A stretch of DNA of 64,000 nt from DATKMP01 sp963790045 (lineage in GTDB: Bacteria; Bacteroidota; Ignavibacteria; UBA10030): assembly GCA_963790045.1 (NCBI GenBank), contig CAWBMS010000011.1, forward strand, positions 62,001 through 126,000. The letters are read 5' to 3'. Below, one piece after another: positions 8,941-18,338 of the stretch; position 1 is the stretch's first letter; each line of letters begins with the position of its first letter. The translations under genes and the position numbers were made by a program. The notes beneath the pieces are model-generated. The model was not told the origin of the DNA and did not search any database. It saw only the letters and a list, made by a program, of their open reading frames with translations.

Positions 8941-10149
8941 ATGAGTGCAGCAAAAGATTATCGGCAATTAATAGAACATATTCAAACAGTGTTGCAGAAA
9001 GAAAAATTGGACGGCTGGCTGTTCTACAACTTCCGCGGCTCCAATGTTTTTGCTACGCGCATTTTAGATTTGCCGCCTCACATAATGTGCACGCGCCGCT
9101 ACTTCTATTTTATTCCCGCACACGGCGAACCGCGCAAGTTAGTGCATCGCATTGAAGAATGGAATTTAGATACACTGCCGGGAAGTAAAACCGTATATCT
9201 TAGCTGGAAGTCATTGGAAGAAGGATTAGCTTCGCTCGTTGCCGGTGCAAAAAAGATTGCGATGGAATATTCTTCCCGCTGCGCCATTCCGTACATCACC
9301 ACGGTCGATGCAGGAACTGTGGAGTTGGTGAAAAGCTGCGGCGTTGAAATCGTTTCTTCCGCAAATCTTATTCAACATTTTGAATCCACGTGGAGTAATG
9401 AACAGCGCGACGGCGCATTCGAGAGCGCAAAACATTTGCGCGAAATCGTCGATGCAACATTCGGGTTCATCAAAAAAAATATTCTTGCCGGTACAGAGAT
9501 TCATGAATACGACGTGCAGCAATTTATGCTGTCAGAATTCAACAAACGCGGCTTAACTGCCGATGATGCACCGAATTGTTCCGTCAATGCCAACGCTGCC
9601 AATCCGCATTACGAGCCGACGAAGGACATTCATTCGCCGTTGCACAAAGGCGATCTGGTGCTGTTAGATATCTGGGCGAAGAAAAAACAACCACACTCCA
9701 CCTATGCAGATATTACGTGGATGGGATTCATCGGCGAGATGGTGCCGGAAAAATATGAAACGGTATTCCAGATTGTCAAAGGCGGACGCGATGCCGCGCT
9801 ACAATTTGTAAGAGATTCATTCAAGTCGGGCAAAACGATATGCGGCTATCAGGTGGATGATGCTGCGCGTAATTTTATCGCTGCAAAAGGGTACGGCGAA
9901 TATTTTGTTCACCGCACGGGGCATTCCATCGGGGAAGAAGTGCATGGCACCGGCGCGAACATGGATAATCTCGAAACGCACGATGAGCGTATTCTGATCC
10001 CGCGCACGTCGTTTTCCATTGAACCGGGAATTTATCTGCGGGATGATTTCGGTGTTCGCAGTGAGATCGATGTGTATATCTCCGAAACAAACGAAGTCAT
10101 CGTTCCGGGATTGCCGATACAGGAGCACATCGTTCCGATTCTTCGGTGA
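8941..10149 (+). CDS. Xaa-Pro peptidase family protein (M24 metallopeptidase)
   Basis: A 402-residue protein with the creatinase-like N-terminal domain and the pita-bread M24 catalytic domain. All five metal ligands can be placed: D243 (LLDIWAKK), D257 (YADITWMG), H328 (HRTGHSIGEE), E361 (SIEPGIYL) and E375 (VRSEIDVYI). Such enzymes remove N-terminal residues before proline or act on related dipeptides in the cytoplasm. An AGGAG at 8930-8934 is spaced 6 bases from the ATG and fixes the start. It lies behind a terminator, so it is probably transcribed separately from the aminomutase operon. Confidence 0.9.
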   Translation: MSAAKDYRQLIEHIQTVLQKEKLDGWLFYNFRGSNVFATRILDLPPHIMCTRRYFYFIPAHGEPRKLVHRIEEWNLDTLPGSKTVYLSWKSLEEGLASLVAGAKKIAMEYSSRCAIPYITTVDAGTVELVKSCGVEIVSSANLIQHFESTWSNEQRDGAFESAKHLREIVDATFGFIKKNILAGTEIHEYDVQQFMLSEFNKRGLTADDAPNCSVNANAANPHYEPTKDIHSPLHKGDLVLLDIWAKKKQPHSTYADITWMGFIGEMVPEKYETVFQIVKGGRDAALQFVRDSFKSGKTICGYQVDDAARNFIAAKGYGEYFVHRTGHSIGEEVHGTGANMDNLETHDERILIPRTSFSIEPGIYLRDDFGVRSEIDVYISETNEVIVPGLPIQEHIVPILR

Positions 10150-10162
10150 GGGAAAACCTAAG

Positions 10163-10425
10163 AAGTGTCTGACATCTGCGGTTGAGAAGTGTCAGCCACC
10201 TGCAGTTGAGAAGTGTCAGATACCTGCAAGGTATCAGACACTTACCAGAGGTATCTTGACAAGCCATATTTCTCTTTGTAGATTCTATGAGCTTTTCAAA
10301 TAGATGATACAACCAAACTATAAACTGTCAGATACATAAAAGATCGCAAGTGTCAGACACCTGCAAGGTGTCAGACAATTCTCAAGGTCAGCAAGTGTCA
10401 GATACCTACAAGGTATCAGACACTT
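10163..10425. repeat. REP-like palindromes upstream of the RAYT gene
   Basis: Five copies, some degenerate, of a roughly 33-base palindromic unit. The best copies are at 10211-10244, 10348-10380 and 10393-10425. The unit has arms of the type AAGTGTCAGACACCT and AGGTGTCAGACACTT around a 3-base GCA or ACA loop. Two shorter diverged units lie at about 10163-10210. The last copy ends 20 bases before the transposase start. Confidence 0.9.
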
Positions 10426-10445
10426 CTCATGTAGGAGGAAAAAGC

Positions 10446-10994
10446 ATGATACTCGAATACGAAAAATATTATCATGTCGATAACCGCTCCAACAACAGTG
10501 AGATTGTATTTAAAGAAGAGCGCAATTACGAATATTTTCTTGATAAGTATTACTCATATTGCACGCCATACTTCGAGACGATTGCCTATTGTCTCATGCC
10601 CACACATTTTCATTTTCTTCTTCAATTCCGTTCGCAGGATATTGAAGGCGCAAGAAAAGCCGTTGCTCTTTTATTGAGCAGTTATACCAAAGCAATCAAT
10701 GTACAATTGAAACGCCATGGCAGTCTTTTTCAACCGCACACCAAAGCTATAGAAATTACAGATGAATCGTATCTTATGACGGTGATGTCTTACATTCATC
10801 AGAATCCTGTGCGCGCCGGATTGGTAAGTCGTATGGAAGATTGGCAGCACTCAAGCTATGGCAACCTTCTTGATTCATCTTCTGATGCTTGGAAAAAGAA
10901 CACCGTTGTTAACTCAAGATTTGATGATCGCAAAGCATTCAAAGTATTTTCTGAACAAATACTTGAGAGCGTTCGAAGCGAGTATTGGATCTGA
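10446..10994 (+). CDS. REP-associated tyrosine transposase (RAYT, Y1 family)
   Basis: A 182-residue single-strand DNA transposase-like protein of the IS200/TnpA_REP family. The metal-binding HxH motif is H54-F-H56 in MPTHFHFLL, and the nucleophile candidate is Y116 in SYIHQNPVRAGLV. RAYTs cut and join REP hairpins. AGGAGG at 10433-10438, 7 bases from the ATG, fixes the start; the upstream in-frame extension only translates REP repeats. The gene is flanked on both sides by REP palindromes, the standard REPtron arrangement, so this is the likely source of the repeats in this genome. Confidence 0.93.
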   Translation: MILEYEKYYHVDNRSNNSEIVFKEERNYEYFLDKYYSYCTPYFETIAYCLMPTHFHFLLQFRSQDIEGARKAVALLLSSYTKAINVQLKRHGSLFQPHTKAIEITDESYLMTVMSYIHQNPVRAGLVSRMEDWQHSSYGNLLDSSSDAWKKNTVVNSRFDDRKAFKVFSEQILESVRSEYWI

Positions 10995-11023
10995 GGTAAG
11001 TATCAGACACAAAAAAAGGTCGC

Positions 11024-11150
11024 AAGTGTCAGACACCCGCAAGGTGTCAGATACTTAGCAAGGGTATAAACAAGTGTCAGACACCTGCAAGGTGTCAGAC
11101 ACTTACCAAGGTCAGCAATTATCAGATACCTCCAAGGTGTCAGACACTTA
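11024..11150. repeat. REP-like palindromes downstream of the RAYT gene
   Basis: Three copies of the same palindrome as upstream of the transposase, at 11024-11056, 11072-11104 and 11117-11150. They are spaced about 46-48 bases apart and all in the same orientation. Each can fold into a hairpin with a single A/A mismatch. Confidence 0.9.
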
Positions 11151-11236
11151 CCAGCGGCAAAACCAGAAAAATTCGCCATTCCATATCCGCCATAGCAAAA
11201 ACCATTAAATTCTTGTAAAAAACGGCATGCGCAGCG

Positions 11237-11497
11237 TTCCCAACGACCAACTCCATCGTCCCAACGACCGACACCATGTTCCGAACGATAAACTCCGTCG
11301 TCCGAATGACCTGCGCCATGTTCCCAGCGACCCACTCCATCGTCCGAACGACCCGCGCCGCCGTCCCAGCGACTAACTCCTTCGTCCCGATGATATACTC
11401 CGTGTTCCGAAGGATCAACTCCGTCTTCCCAACGGTCCGCTCCATCGTCCCATCGATCAACTCCACCGTCCGAACAACTAACGCCGCCTTCCGAACG
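11237..11497. repeat. 21-bp degenerate minisatellite (about 12 units)
   Basis: A tandem array with a 21-base period and a core like TCCGAACGACCAACTCCATCG, with substitutions in every unit. Because 21 is a multiple of 3, several frames on both strands stay open, giving spurious heptad-repeat peptides. No start signal or family resemblance supports a protein. It runs right up to the aconitase stop codon at 11498-11500, so it lies in the 3' untranslated region of acnA. Confidence 0.85.
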
Positions 11498-14252
11498 CTA
11501 TCCTTTCAGCAGCGATCTCAACACGTATTGCAAAATGCCACCGTGGCGGTAATAATCCACTTCGTTCGGCGTGTCGATGCGACATGTAACGACAAACGTT
11601 TTAACGATGCCGCTTTCCGCAGTCGCTTTCACCGTGAGTTGCTTGTCTGGTTTTAAATCCACAGCAATGCCGTCGATCTCGAACTGCTCGAAGCCGGTCA
11701 GTCCGAGCATCTTGTAACTCTGTCCATCAGAAAATTGCAGCGGCAGAACGCCCATGCCGATAAGATTGCTGCGATGGATGCGCTCAAAACTTTCCGCGAT
11801 GACGGCTCGAACACCAAGCAGCGCCGGGCCTTTCGCTGCCCAATCGCGCGAGGAACCGGAGCCGTACTCTTTGCCCGCAAGTATAATCAGCGGCGTGTTG
11901 TCCTGTTTGTATTTCATTGCCGCGTCATAAATCGAAATCGGTTTGTCGGCAGATGAAGGATGAATTGTGACACCGCCTTCGATGCCGGGCACGAGCAGAT
12001 TTTTTAAACGGATGTTGGCAAACGTTCCGCGCATCATAATTTCGTGATTGCCGCGCCGCGCGCCGTACTGGTTGAAATCTTTTTTCTGAACGCCGAGCGA
12101 AAGCAAATGTTTTCCGGCGGGATTTTTTTCGTTGAACGAACCTGCGGGAGAAATATGGTCGGTTGTAACAGAGTCGCCGAGCATTGCAAGCACATGTGCG
12201 CCTTGAATATTTGTGAGCGGCCTCGGTTCTTTAGGTAAGTTGTCGAAGTACGGAGCAGCTTTGATGTATGTGGAATTTGCATCCCATGAAAATTGTGCGC
12301 CCTTCGGTGTCTGCAATTGTTTCCAATTCGCATCGCCCTCGAACACGTTCGCATATTCTTCCTTAAACATTTCCGATTTCACATTGGCGCGAACGGATTG
12401 TTCGATCTCTTGCGGCGTCGGCCAGATGTCTTTTAAGAAAATCGGTTTGCCGTTCTTGCCATGACCGATGGCATTCTTTGCGAAGTCGATGTCCATTGTT
12501 CCGGCAAGCGCATACGCCACCACCAACGGAGGAGAAGCAAGATAATTTGCGCGTGCATACGGATTCACTCTGCCTTCAAAGTTTCTGTTGCCGGAAAGAA
12601 CTGCCGCAGCAACAAGTTCGTTCTCCTGAATTGCTTTTGCAATTGCATCCGGCAGCGGCCCGCTGTTGCCGATGCATGTTGTGCATCCGTAACCGACGAG
12701 ATGGAAGCCAAGCGCTTCTAACGGTTTTGTCAATCCGGCAGCATTTAAATATTCCGTCACCACTTTAGAGCCGGGTGCAAGACTTGTCTTCACCCATGGC
12801 TTTGTTGCAAGTCCTTTCTCGACTGCTTTCTTCGCCAGCAGTCCTGCCGCAATCAATACAGAAGGATTCGATGTGTTCGTGCAGCTTGTGATAGCCGCAA
12901 TCACTACCGAACCGTGATGCAAAGTATATGCAGATTTGTCTTTTACTTCCACAGACTTTAAGAAGGAAGGAAGCACTTCTGTTTCTTCGTTGTTCAGCCA
13001 TGGCGCAATTTCTTCTTTGTTGATTGTTGTGCCCTTGGCTTCCAACAATTCTACCAGCGAAGAGCGAAATGATGTTTTTGCTTTTGAGAGTGGAACGCGA
13101 TCCTGCGGGCGTTTCGGTCCGGCAATACTTGGCTCGACTGTGGCAAGGTCGAGTTCGAGCGTGTCGGAAAATTCCGGCTGCGGCGTTTCCGTTGTGTGAA
13201 ACAAACCCTGTGCTTTTAAGGTACGCTTCCACAAGTGCAACCTGTTCTTCGCTGCGTCCGGTGAATTTTAAAAAGTTGATTGTTTCCTGATCGACAGGGA
13301 AGAAGCCCATCGTTGCGCCGTACTCGGGAGCCATGTTCGCAATCGTTGCGCGGTCGGCAAGCGAAAGCGATGAAAGCCCATCGCCAAAATATTCTACAAA
13401 CTTTCCGACAACGCCTTTCTTGCGCAGCATTTGTGTAACGGTGAGGACTAAATCCGTTGCCGTTGCACCGGGTTTCAATTTTCCAGAAAGCTTGAAGCCA
13501 ACGACTTGCGGGATCAACATCGAAACCGGTTGGCCGAGCATAGCGGCTTCTGCTTCAATGCCGCCGACGCCCCAGCCGAGTACGCCGAGTCCATTAATCA
13601 TGGTTGTGTGAGAATCTGTTCCCACAAGCGTGTCCGGATATGCAAGCGTTTCGCCATCCACCGTTGTGTTGAAAACAACATTGGCAAGATATTCTAAATT
13701 GACTTGATGTACGATGCCGGTATCCGGCGGCACCACGCGGAAATTTTTAAATGCCTGCTGTCCCCAACGTAAAAATGAGTAGCGTTCTTTGTTGCGCTCA
13801 AATTCCAATGCTGCATTATGTTGAAACGCATTGGGCGTTCCGAATTCATCCACCTGCACGGAGTGATCGATCACTAAATCCACCGATTGTAGCGGATTGA
13901 TTTTATTCGGATCGCCGCCCATCGCAATCATTGCATCGCGCATCACCGCTAAATCGACCACACACGGCACACCGGTAAAATCCTGCAAGAGCACGCGCGC
14001 AGGCATAAATGCAATTTCTTTACTCGGCGCCGCTTTGGGATTCCAATTCGCAATGGCTTCAATATCTTCCTTGCGGACAACGCTTCCGTCTTCGCGGCGC
14101 AATAAATTTTCTAAAAGAATTTTCAGTGACATCGGCAATCGATTCAATGAAACGCCGAGCTTTTCTTCAAGCGTGTTCAAAGAAAAGTATGAATACATCT
14201 TCGATCCGACGTTCAACGTCTGTTTGCTGTTGAAACTGTTTTTCGTGTTCAT
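11498..14252 (-). CDS. acnA: Aconitate hydratase AcnA (one 1-base indel)
   Basis: Interconverts citrate and isocitrate in the TCA cycle. When joined it is about 917 residues, normal for the AcnA/IRP type. Cluster cysteines are visible in ITSCTNTSNPSV and YGCTTCIGNSGPLP, the N-terminal half holds YPDTLVGTDSHTTMINGLG, and the swivel domain holds GSGSSRDWAAKG. The frame is broken at 13214-13217, where a run of four T (AAAA on the coding strand) should be three to read EAYLKAQGLFHTT. AGAGGAG lies upstream of the ATG at 14252. The 21-bp minisatellite lies directly behind the stop. Confidence 0.93.
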
Positions 14253-14436
14253 AAATATTCTCCTCTTACTAACGCTTTTTCGATTTTCTTATCATAATAT
14301 AAGAAAAATTTTTGGGTGAAGAAGGTTCCCGAAAAATGGTACCTACCGATATAGTATCTTCATTCACCAATATCTAAATGCAATCCTTAAAATGTATTTT
14401 ATATTTAAATAAAAATAGTATGAAAGGAAAAAAGTG

Positions 14437-14994
14437 ATGGCGCATTCAGTTTGTCCATGGTATATGGGATATGTTTTAGCGAGTCCATTGCGTAAACTGT
14501 ATCAAGACCCGCAAAAAATTCTCGGCAAGCATGTAAAGCGGGGAATGAAAGTGCTGGAAGTCGGTCCCGGTATGGGATTCTTCAGTATTCCGATGGCGCG
14601 TATGGTAGGGAAGGAAGGGAAAATTATTTGTGTCGATGTGCAGGATAAAATGCTGCTGCGTCTTCGCAAGAGAGCACATCGAAAACGATTAGATCACATC
14701 ATCGAAACATGGCAATGCCCGCTGTCGTCGCTGGCTGTTGCCGATCAAAACGGTACTATCGATTTTGCACTTGCGTTTGCCGTGGTGCATGAAATTCCGG
14801 ATCAAGAAAATCTTTTGAAAGAAATTCATGATGCACTGAAGCACAATGGAATTCTCTTCATCGCAGAACCGCGCGGGCATGTCATTCGCGAAGCGTTTGA
14901 TAAATTGATTTTACTCGCGCAGAGAAAAGGATTTTCGATTGCAGAAATGCCGGATGTACGGGGAAGCCACGCTGTTGTACTAAAAAAGAAGTAA
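14437..14994 (+). CDS. Class I SAM-dependent methyltransferase
   Basis: A 185-residue protein with SAM motif I VLEVGPGMGFFSIPMAR at about residues 40-56 and the following strand KIICVDVQDKML. It begins HSVCPWYMGYVLASPLRKL, a pattern seen in a small group of methyltransferases that often act on small or metalloid substrates; the real substrate is not known. AAAGG at 14423-14427 precedes the ATG at 14437; a GTG at 14434 is the alternative. It is convergent with the TonB receptor gene and shares a hairpin terminator with it. Confidence 0.85.
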   Translation: MAHSVCPWYMGYVLASPLRKLYQDPQKILGKHVKRGMKVLEVGPGMGFFSIPMARMVGKEGKIICVDVQDKMLLRLRKRAHRKRLDHIIETWQCPLSSLAVADQNGTIDFALAFAVVHEIPDQENLLKEIHDALKHNGILFIAEPRGHVIREAFDKLILLAQRKGFSIAEMPDVRGSHAVVLKKK

Positions 14995-15031
14995 CAATCT
15001 CCTCTCGCCGATGTTACGTGAGAGGAGATTG
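14995..15031. terminator. Bidirectional terminator hairpin
   Basis: A perfect 12-base inverted repeat (CAATCTCCTCTC / GAGAGGAGATTG) with a 13-base loop. It lies between the convergent methyltransferase and TonB-receptor genes. There is no clear T-run. Confidence 0.65.
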
Positions 15032-15039
15032 AAAGCGCA

Positions 15040-17304
15040 TTATACTTTCCAGCGTAAACCGATATACAACATTCGTCCGCTGATTGGTCCCCACACAAGC
15101 GAGCTGTCGAAATATGAGCTATTCGGATGTGCTGCATCGAGAATCGGATTATCCTGACGAAAATCGAATAGGTTTTCTACACCGATGTACACATCCATTC
15201 CAAATCCCGATGAGTGAGTAATTTGCCCATTCACCAAAAAGAAATCCGGTGAGAAGGAAGCAGCTTGCAAGTTTACAGGATTCGATTGCGTGTCCGGTAA
15301 ACGTTTGCGTCCTGTCCATTGCATGGTCAAATCGTACAGCATTTGATTGGAGGCAGCATTTTCTTTTTCTGTCGAGTAACTTAAATTTATAAATGCCCGC
15401 TGACGAGCGACGAAGGGACGATAGCGTTCAACACCGTCGATTGTCTGCCGCACATCTAAGTAGCGATATGCGACGCGTGTTTCGAATCCATCAAACTGTT
15501 GAAAATCCAGTTCGGTCTGAAAGCTGTTGGAATATGACACACCGGAAAGATTGTAAAATAACACTTCCTGCGGACTGTGGTCGAGATCGACAACAACTTG
15601 CTTTTCGAATTCCGTACGATATACATCGAAACTGAGCGTTGCTTCGTGATATGCCCAGAGAAAATAATGCGTCAGATTGAAACCGTAATTCCATGCAACT
15701 TCCTGGGCAAATGGATATTTGTTGGCAAACGACGGAATGTTGATGGAACGAGAACTTGCAAAGTACGCCATGTTTTCTGCAAGCACATTTGCAGTTCGCT
15801 CGCCGCGTCCTGCAACCAATCGCAGTACCCAGTCTTCTTGAGGCGTGTAGCGAATGTGTAATCGCGGCGTAACAAATGTTCCGAATAAATTATCATGATC
15901 CACACGCATTCCGGCAACAAGCGAAAAGTTGTCGTTTGGCGTGTAGGTATATTCCGTAAACACACCCGGCACGCGTTCGATACGATTGTAAGCGTCAAGG
16001 TCGAGCGATTCGTCATACGAATCGAACAAGAAACTTCCGCCGAAACGCAGCGTATGAATTTTACTGCCGAGCTGTGTTTGGTACAGAAGATTGATGTAAC
16101 CGGTTTTTTCAAGAGCTCGATACTCTCGCAACTCGAACGAAGCATCTTGCTGATATTCAACATACGATGCCTGCAATCCGATGCTTCGATACGAACTTCC
16201 GGGGAAGACATATCCGTTCTTGCTCGAAATGCGCACCTGATGCGAATGAATGCCGAATGCATATTCGTCCGGATGCGCGAGCAGCGAATCTCTATCTAAT
16301 GAATAGCCATTGAGAGTGCCGCCTTTTTTATCATCATCAAGAATTTGCACATTCAATTGGCTTTCGAGATTATTCCATCCTGTCAATTGAAAGCGCTGCA
16401 AGAAGTTTAACGTGCTGCCGATGGGTAAATCGAGAAAGCCGTCGCCATTATCATCGATTTTATTCTTCAACGAACTTCCGCTGAGCATCGTCATGGAAGA
16501 AAAATATTCGGCGATGGGTTCACGAAGCAGAAGATTTGCTTCCATTCGTTGATTTTGATTTGCATAAAGATTGATGAATAATGTTTTATTGCTTGTGTCG
16601 CTTGGCTTCTTCAATTCAACATTGATTTGCCCGGTTACCGATTCGTAGCCATTTGCCACAGAACCGATGCCTTTGGAAAGCTGGATGCTTTCGATCCACG
16701 TTCCGGGAATATAGGTTAATCCGACATTGGAAGTTAATCCGCGAATGCCGGGAAGATTTTCCAAAGTGATTTGAGAATACGATCCGGCAAGCCCCAGCAT
16801 TTCGATTTGCTTCGTTCCGGTGATAGCGTCGGTGAACGAAACATCGATCGATGGATTGGTTTGAAAGCTTTCCGAAAGATTGCAGCACGCTGCTTTGGTC
16901 AGCTCTTTGCTTGTCATCGTAAGCGAGTTGTTGGTGCTTGTGTAATCAAGATAGCTTGATGATCGCGTGCCGACAACACTAACACTGTCGACAGATTTTG
17001 ATTCTGATTGCAATCGAATGTGGAGCTGCGTACGATTATCAACCAAAATGGTGTCGGATGTATATCCGACACAACGGACAATCAACTCATCGGTGTGAGT
17101 ATTTTTTTGTAATTGAAATTTCCCGTTTTCATCCGTCGTTGTGCCGATATTTGTATTTAACCAGTACACATTTGCACCGACAACGGGAGTCGATTCGCCT
17201 GCTGAATTCTTTTCCATCACATCTCCCGAAACAACAGTTTGCTGTGCTTGAAGGGATGTCATTAAAATGAAACTGGCAATGAGTATGCTTATAATATTTT
17301 TCAT
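15040..17304 (-). CDS. TonB-dependent outer-membrane receptor, metal-uptake type
   Basis: A 754-residue outer-membrane transporter. A signal peptide (KNIISILIASFILMTSLQAQ) is followed by a carboxypeptidase-like regulatory domain (about residues 22-105). Next comes the plug, which contains KAACCNLSESFQTNP and DAITGTKQIEMLGLAGSYSQ, then the 22-strand barrel ending in GRMLYIGLRWKV. The paired cysteines in the plug mark a receptor subfamily usually found next to HMA-domain and HYC_CC_PP proteins, which is exactly the case here. It is last in a three-gene minus-strand cluster. Copper or another soft metal is the likely cargo, inferred from context. Confidence 0.9.
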   Translation of the reverse strand: MKNIISILIASFILMTSLQAQQTVVSGDVMEKNSAGESTPVVGANVYWLNTNIGTTTDENGKFQLQKNTHTDELIVRCVGYTSDTILVDNRTQLHIRLQSESKSVDSVSVVGTRSSSYLDYTSTNNSLTMTSKELTKAACCNLSESFQTNPSIDVSFTDAITGTKQIEMLGLAGSYSQITLENLPGIRGLTSNVGLTYIPGTWIESIQLSKGIGSVANGYESVTGQINVELKKPSDTSNKTLFINLYANQNQRMEANLLLREPIAEYFSSMTMLSGSSLKNKIDDNGDGFLDLPIGSTLNFLQRFQLTGWNNLESQLNVQILDDDKKGGTLNGYSLDRDSLLAHPDEYAFGIHSHQVRISSKNGYVFPGSSYRSIGLQASYVEYQQDASFELREYRALEKTGYINLLYQTQLGSKIHTLRFGGSFLFDSYDESLDLDAYNRIERVPGVFTEYTYTPNDNFSLVAGMRVDHDNLFGTFVTPRLHIRYTPQEDWVLRLVAGRGERTANVLAENMAYFASSRSINIPSFANKYPFAQEVAWNYGFNLTHYFLWAYHEATLSFDVYRTEFEKQVVVDLDHSPQEVLFYNLSGVSYSNSFQTELDFQQFDGFETRVAYRYLDVRQTIDGVERYRPFVARQRAFINLSYSTEKENAASNQMLYDLTMQWTGRKRLPDTQSNPVNLQAASFSPDFFLVNGQITHSSGFGMDVYIGVENLFDFRQDNPILDAAHPNSSYFDSSLVWGPISGRMLYIGLRWKV

Positions 17305-17411
17305 ATCGTAATTCCTTTTTTGCTACGATCAGTTCAATACACAATGAATCGATAAGAGATAAAAATATCCCTTTCGAAATCATCATCGTGAACAATGATC
17401 CGTTTTAGTAA

Positions 17412-17750
17412 TTATTTGGATTTACGATAGAGACAGCACGACGGAAGTGCATTGTACGTTACATCGGCGGCTTTGTATTTTTCCGTATCGTGGCCGACTA
17501 AAGCAACACGGTGCTGAAGTGAGTCCAACGTGATGGCCGATGAGTTATAAACAACCGTTACAACCTGGTTGCTTCGGTTCCATTTGGCAAGTTTCACTTC
17601 TGTAATCTGAAGTGCTTTTTCAATGCGTGCCTTACATTGTCCGCAGTTGCCGTACGCGGAAAATGTGGCTTGTGTAACTTTTACTTCTTGTGCAAATGAA
17701 AGTGTAATGCAAACAACAAGAAGAATGAGTGTGCTAATAAAAGATTTCAT
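17412..17750 (-). CDS. Exported heavy-metal-associated (HMA) domain protein
   Basis: A 112-residue protein with a signal peptide (KSFISTLILLVVCITLSFAQ), so it works in the periplasm. The HMA ferredoxin-like fold follows, with the metal-binding CxxC in YGNCGQCKARIEKAL (about residues 34-48). A second cysteine pair lies near the C-terminus (LPSCCLYRKSK). It could hand metal to, or take it from, the TonB receptor encoded 107 bases downstream. Confidence 0.88.
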   Translation of the reverse strand: MKSFISTLILLVVCITLSFAQEVKVTQATFSAYGNCGQCKARIEKALQITEVKLAKWNRSNQVVTVVYNSSAITLDSLQHRVALVGHDTEKYKAADVTYNALPSCCLYRKSK

Positions 17751-17807
17751 AACATTCCTTTAAAAATATTTTTTTGAATTTCGTGGTTGAACAGGAAATA
17801 CAAAATA

Positions 17808-18194
17808 TTAAATCAGGAATGTGCAATTGAGAATGTGAATGGATGGTAAATCAGGCGGAGAGGTATCGATTGTAGTTGGAGCGACCGGTGTCGTATCCAT
17901 GGCAAAAACTGGTTGCTGTGGTAGATCGCAAATTAATACTGTTGTGATTTTATCGATGACAGCCGTTGCAATGGATAATTGAGTGTCGGTAACTTGAAAT
18001 TGCCGCACCACAATTTTGCAGCACATATCATTGTCGGAAGAATCGTCGCAGCCGCATGGATCTTTCGAAAACGGAAGCATGCTGGTCGTTATCGATTTTC
18101 CGCACTCATGTATCCAGATGGTGACGCCTGCAAACAACCAGACATATACGAAGAGTAATGATATGGCAACAGCTTTTTTCATTTGTTTAAACAT
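17808..18194 (-). CDS. HYC_CC_PP family protein
   Basis: About 128 residues with an N-terminal membrane segment (VAISLLFVYVWLFAGVTIWI). The family's defining residues follow in order: H-x-C in WIHECGK, CC in NDMCCKIV, and PP in SPPDLPSIHIL. A CGCDD segment adds further thiols. This family is known from Bacteroidota and its function is unproven, but it recurs beside HMA proteins and metal-type TonB receptors. The start could be ATG 18194 or 18182, and the frame is open to 18218. First gene of the metal-uptake cluster. Confidence 0.8.
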   Translation of the reverse strand: MFKQMKKAVAISLLFVYVWLFAGVTIWIHECGKSITTSMLPFSKDPCGCDDSSDNDMCCKIVVRQFQVTDTQLSIATAVIDKITTVLICDLPQQPVFAMDTTPVAPTTIDTSPPDLPSIHILNCTFLI

Positions 18195-18280
18195 ACCGAA
18201 AGTCGTATCATAATACAAATAAAACTTGAAGTAATTCGAGCTTTCTTACTTAACATTCTGTGTGATTCAAAGAGTTCCAT

Positions 18281-18312
18281 AAAAAAAGCGCACCACGTTG
18301 AATGATGCGCTG
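18281..18312 (-). terminator. Terminator after the CsgG-like gene
   Basis: On the minus strand, AGCGCA and TGCGCT pair across a 13-base loop and are followed by seven T. It lies 27 bases behind the stop codon of the CsgG-like gene. Confidence 0.8.
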
Positions 18313-18338
18313 TTCGAAAAACGTGTATGCAAGAAAAA

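Noticed and set aside
10350..10445. N-terminal extension of the RAYT protein (SDTCKVSDNS...)
   Set aside because: It is the translation of REP palindromes; AGGAGG directly before ATG 10446 marks the true start.
10163..11150. Possible CRISPR array
   Set aside because: The repeats are palindromic, unevenly spaced, diverged, and surround a RAYT gene; there are no uniform spacers or cas genes.
11003..11656. Open frames on both strands with heptad-like repeats
   Set aside because: They are produced by the 21-bp minisatellite, whose period keeps all in-phase frames open; no ribosome-binding site or family support.
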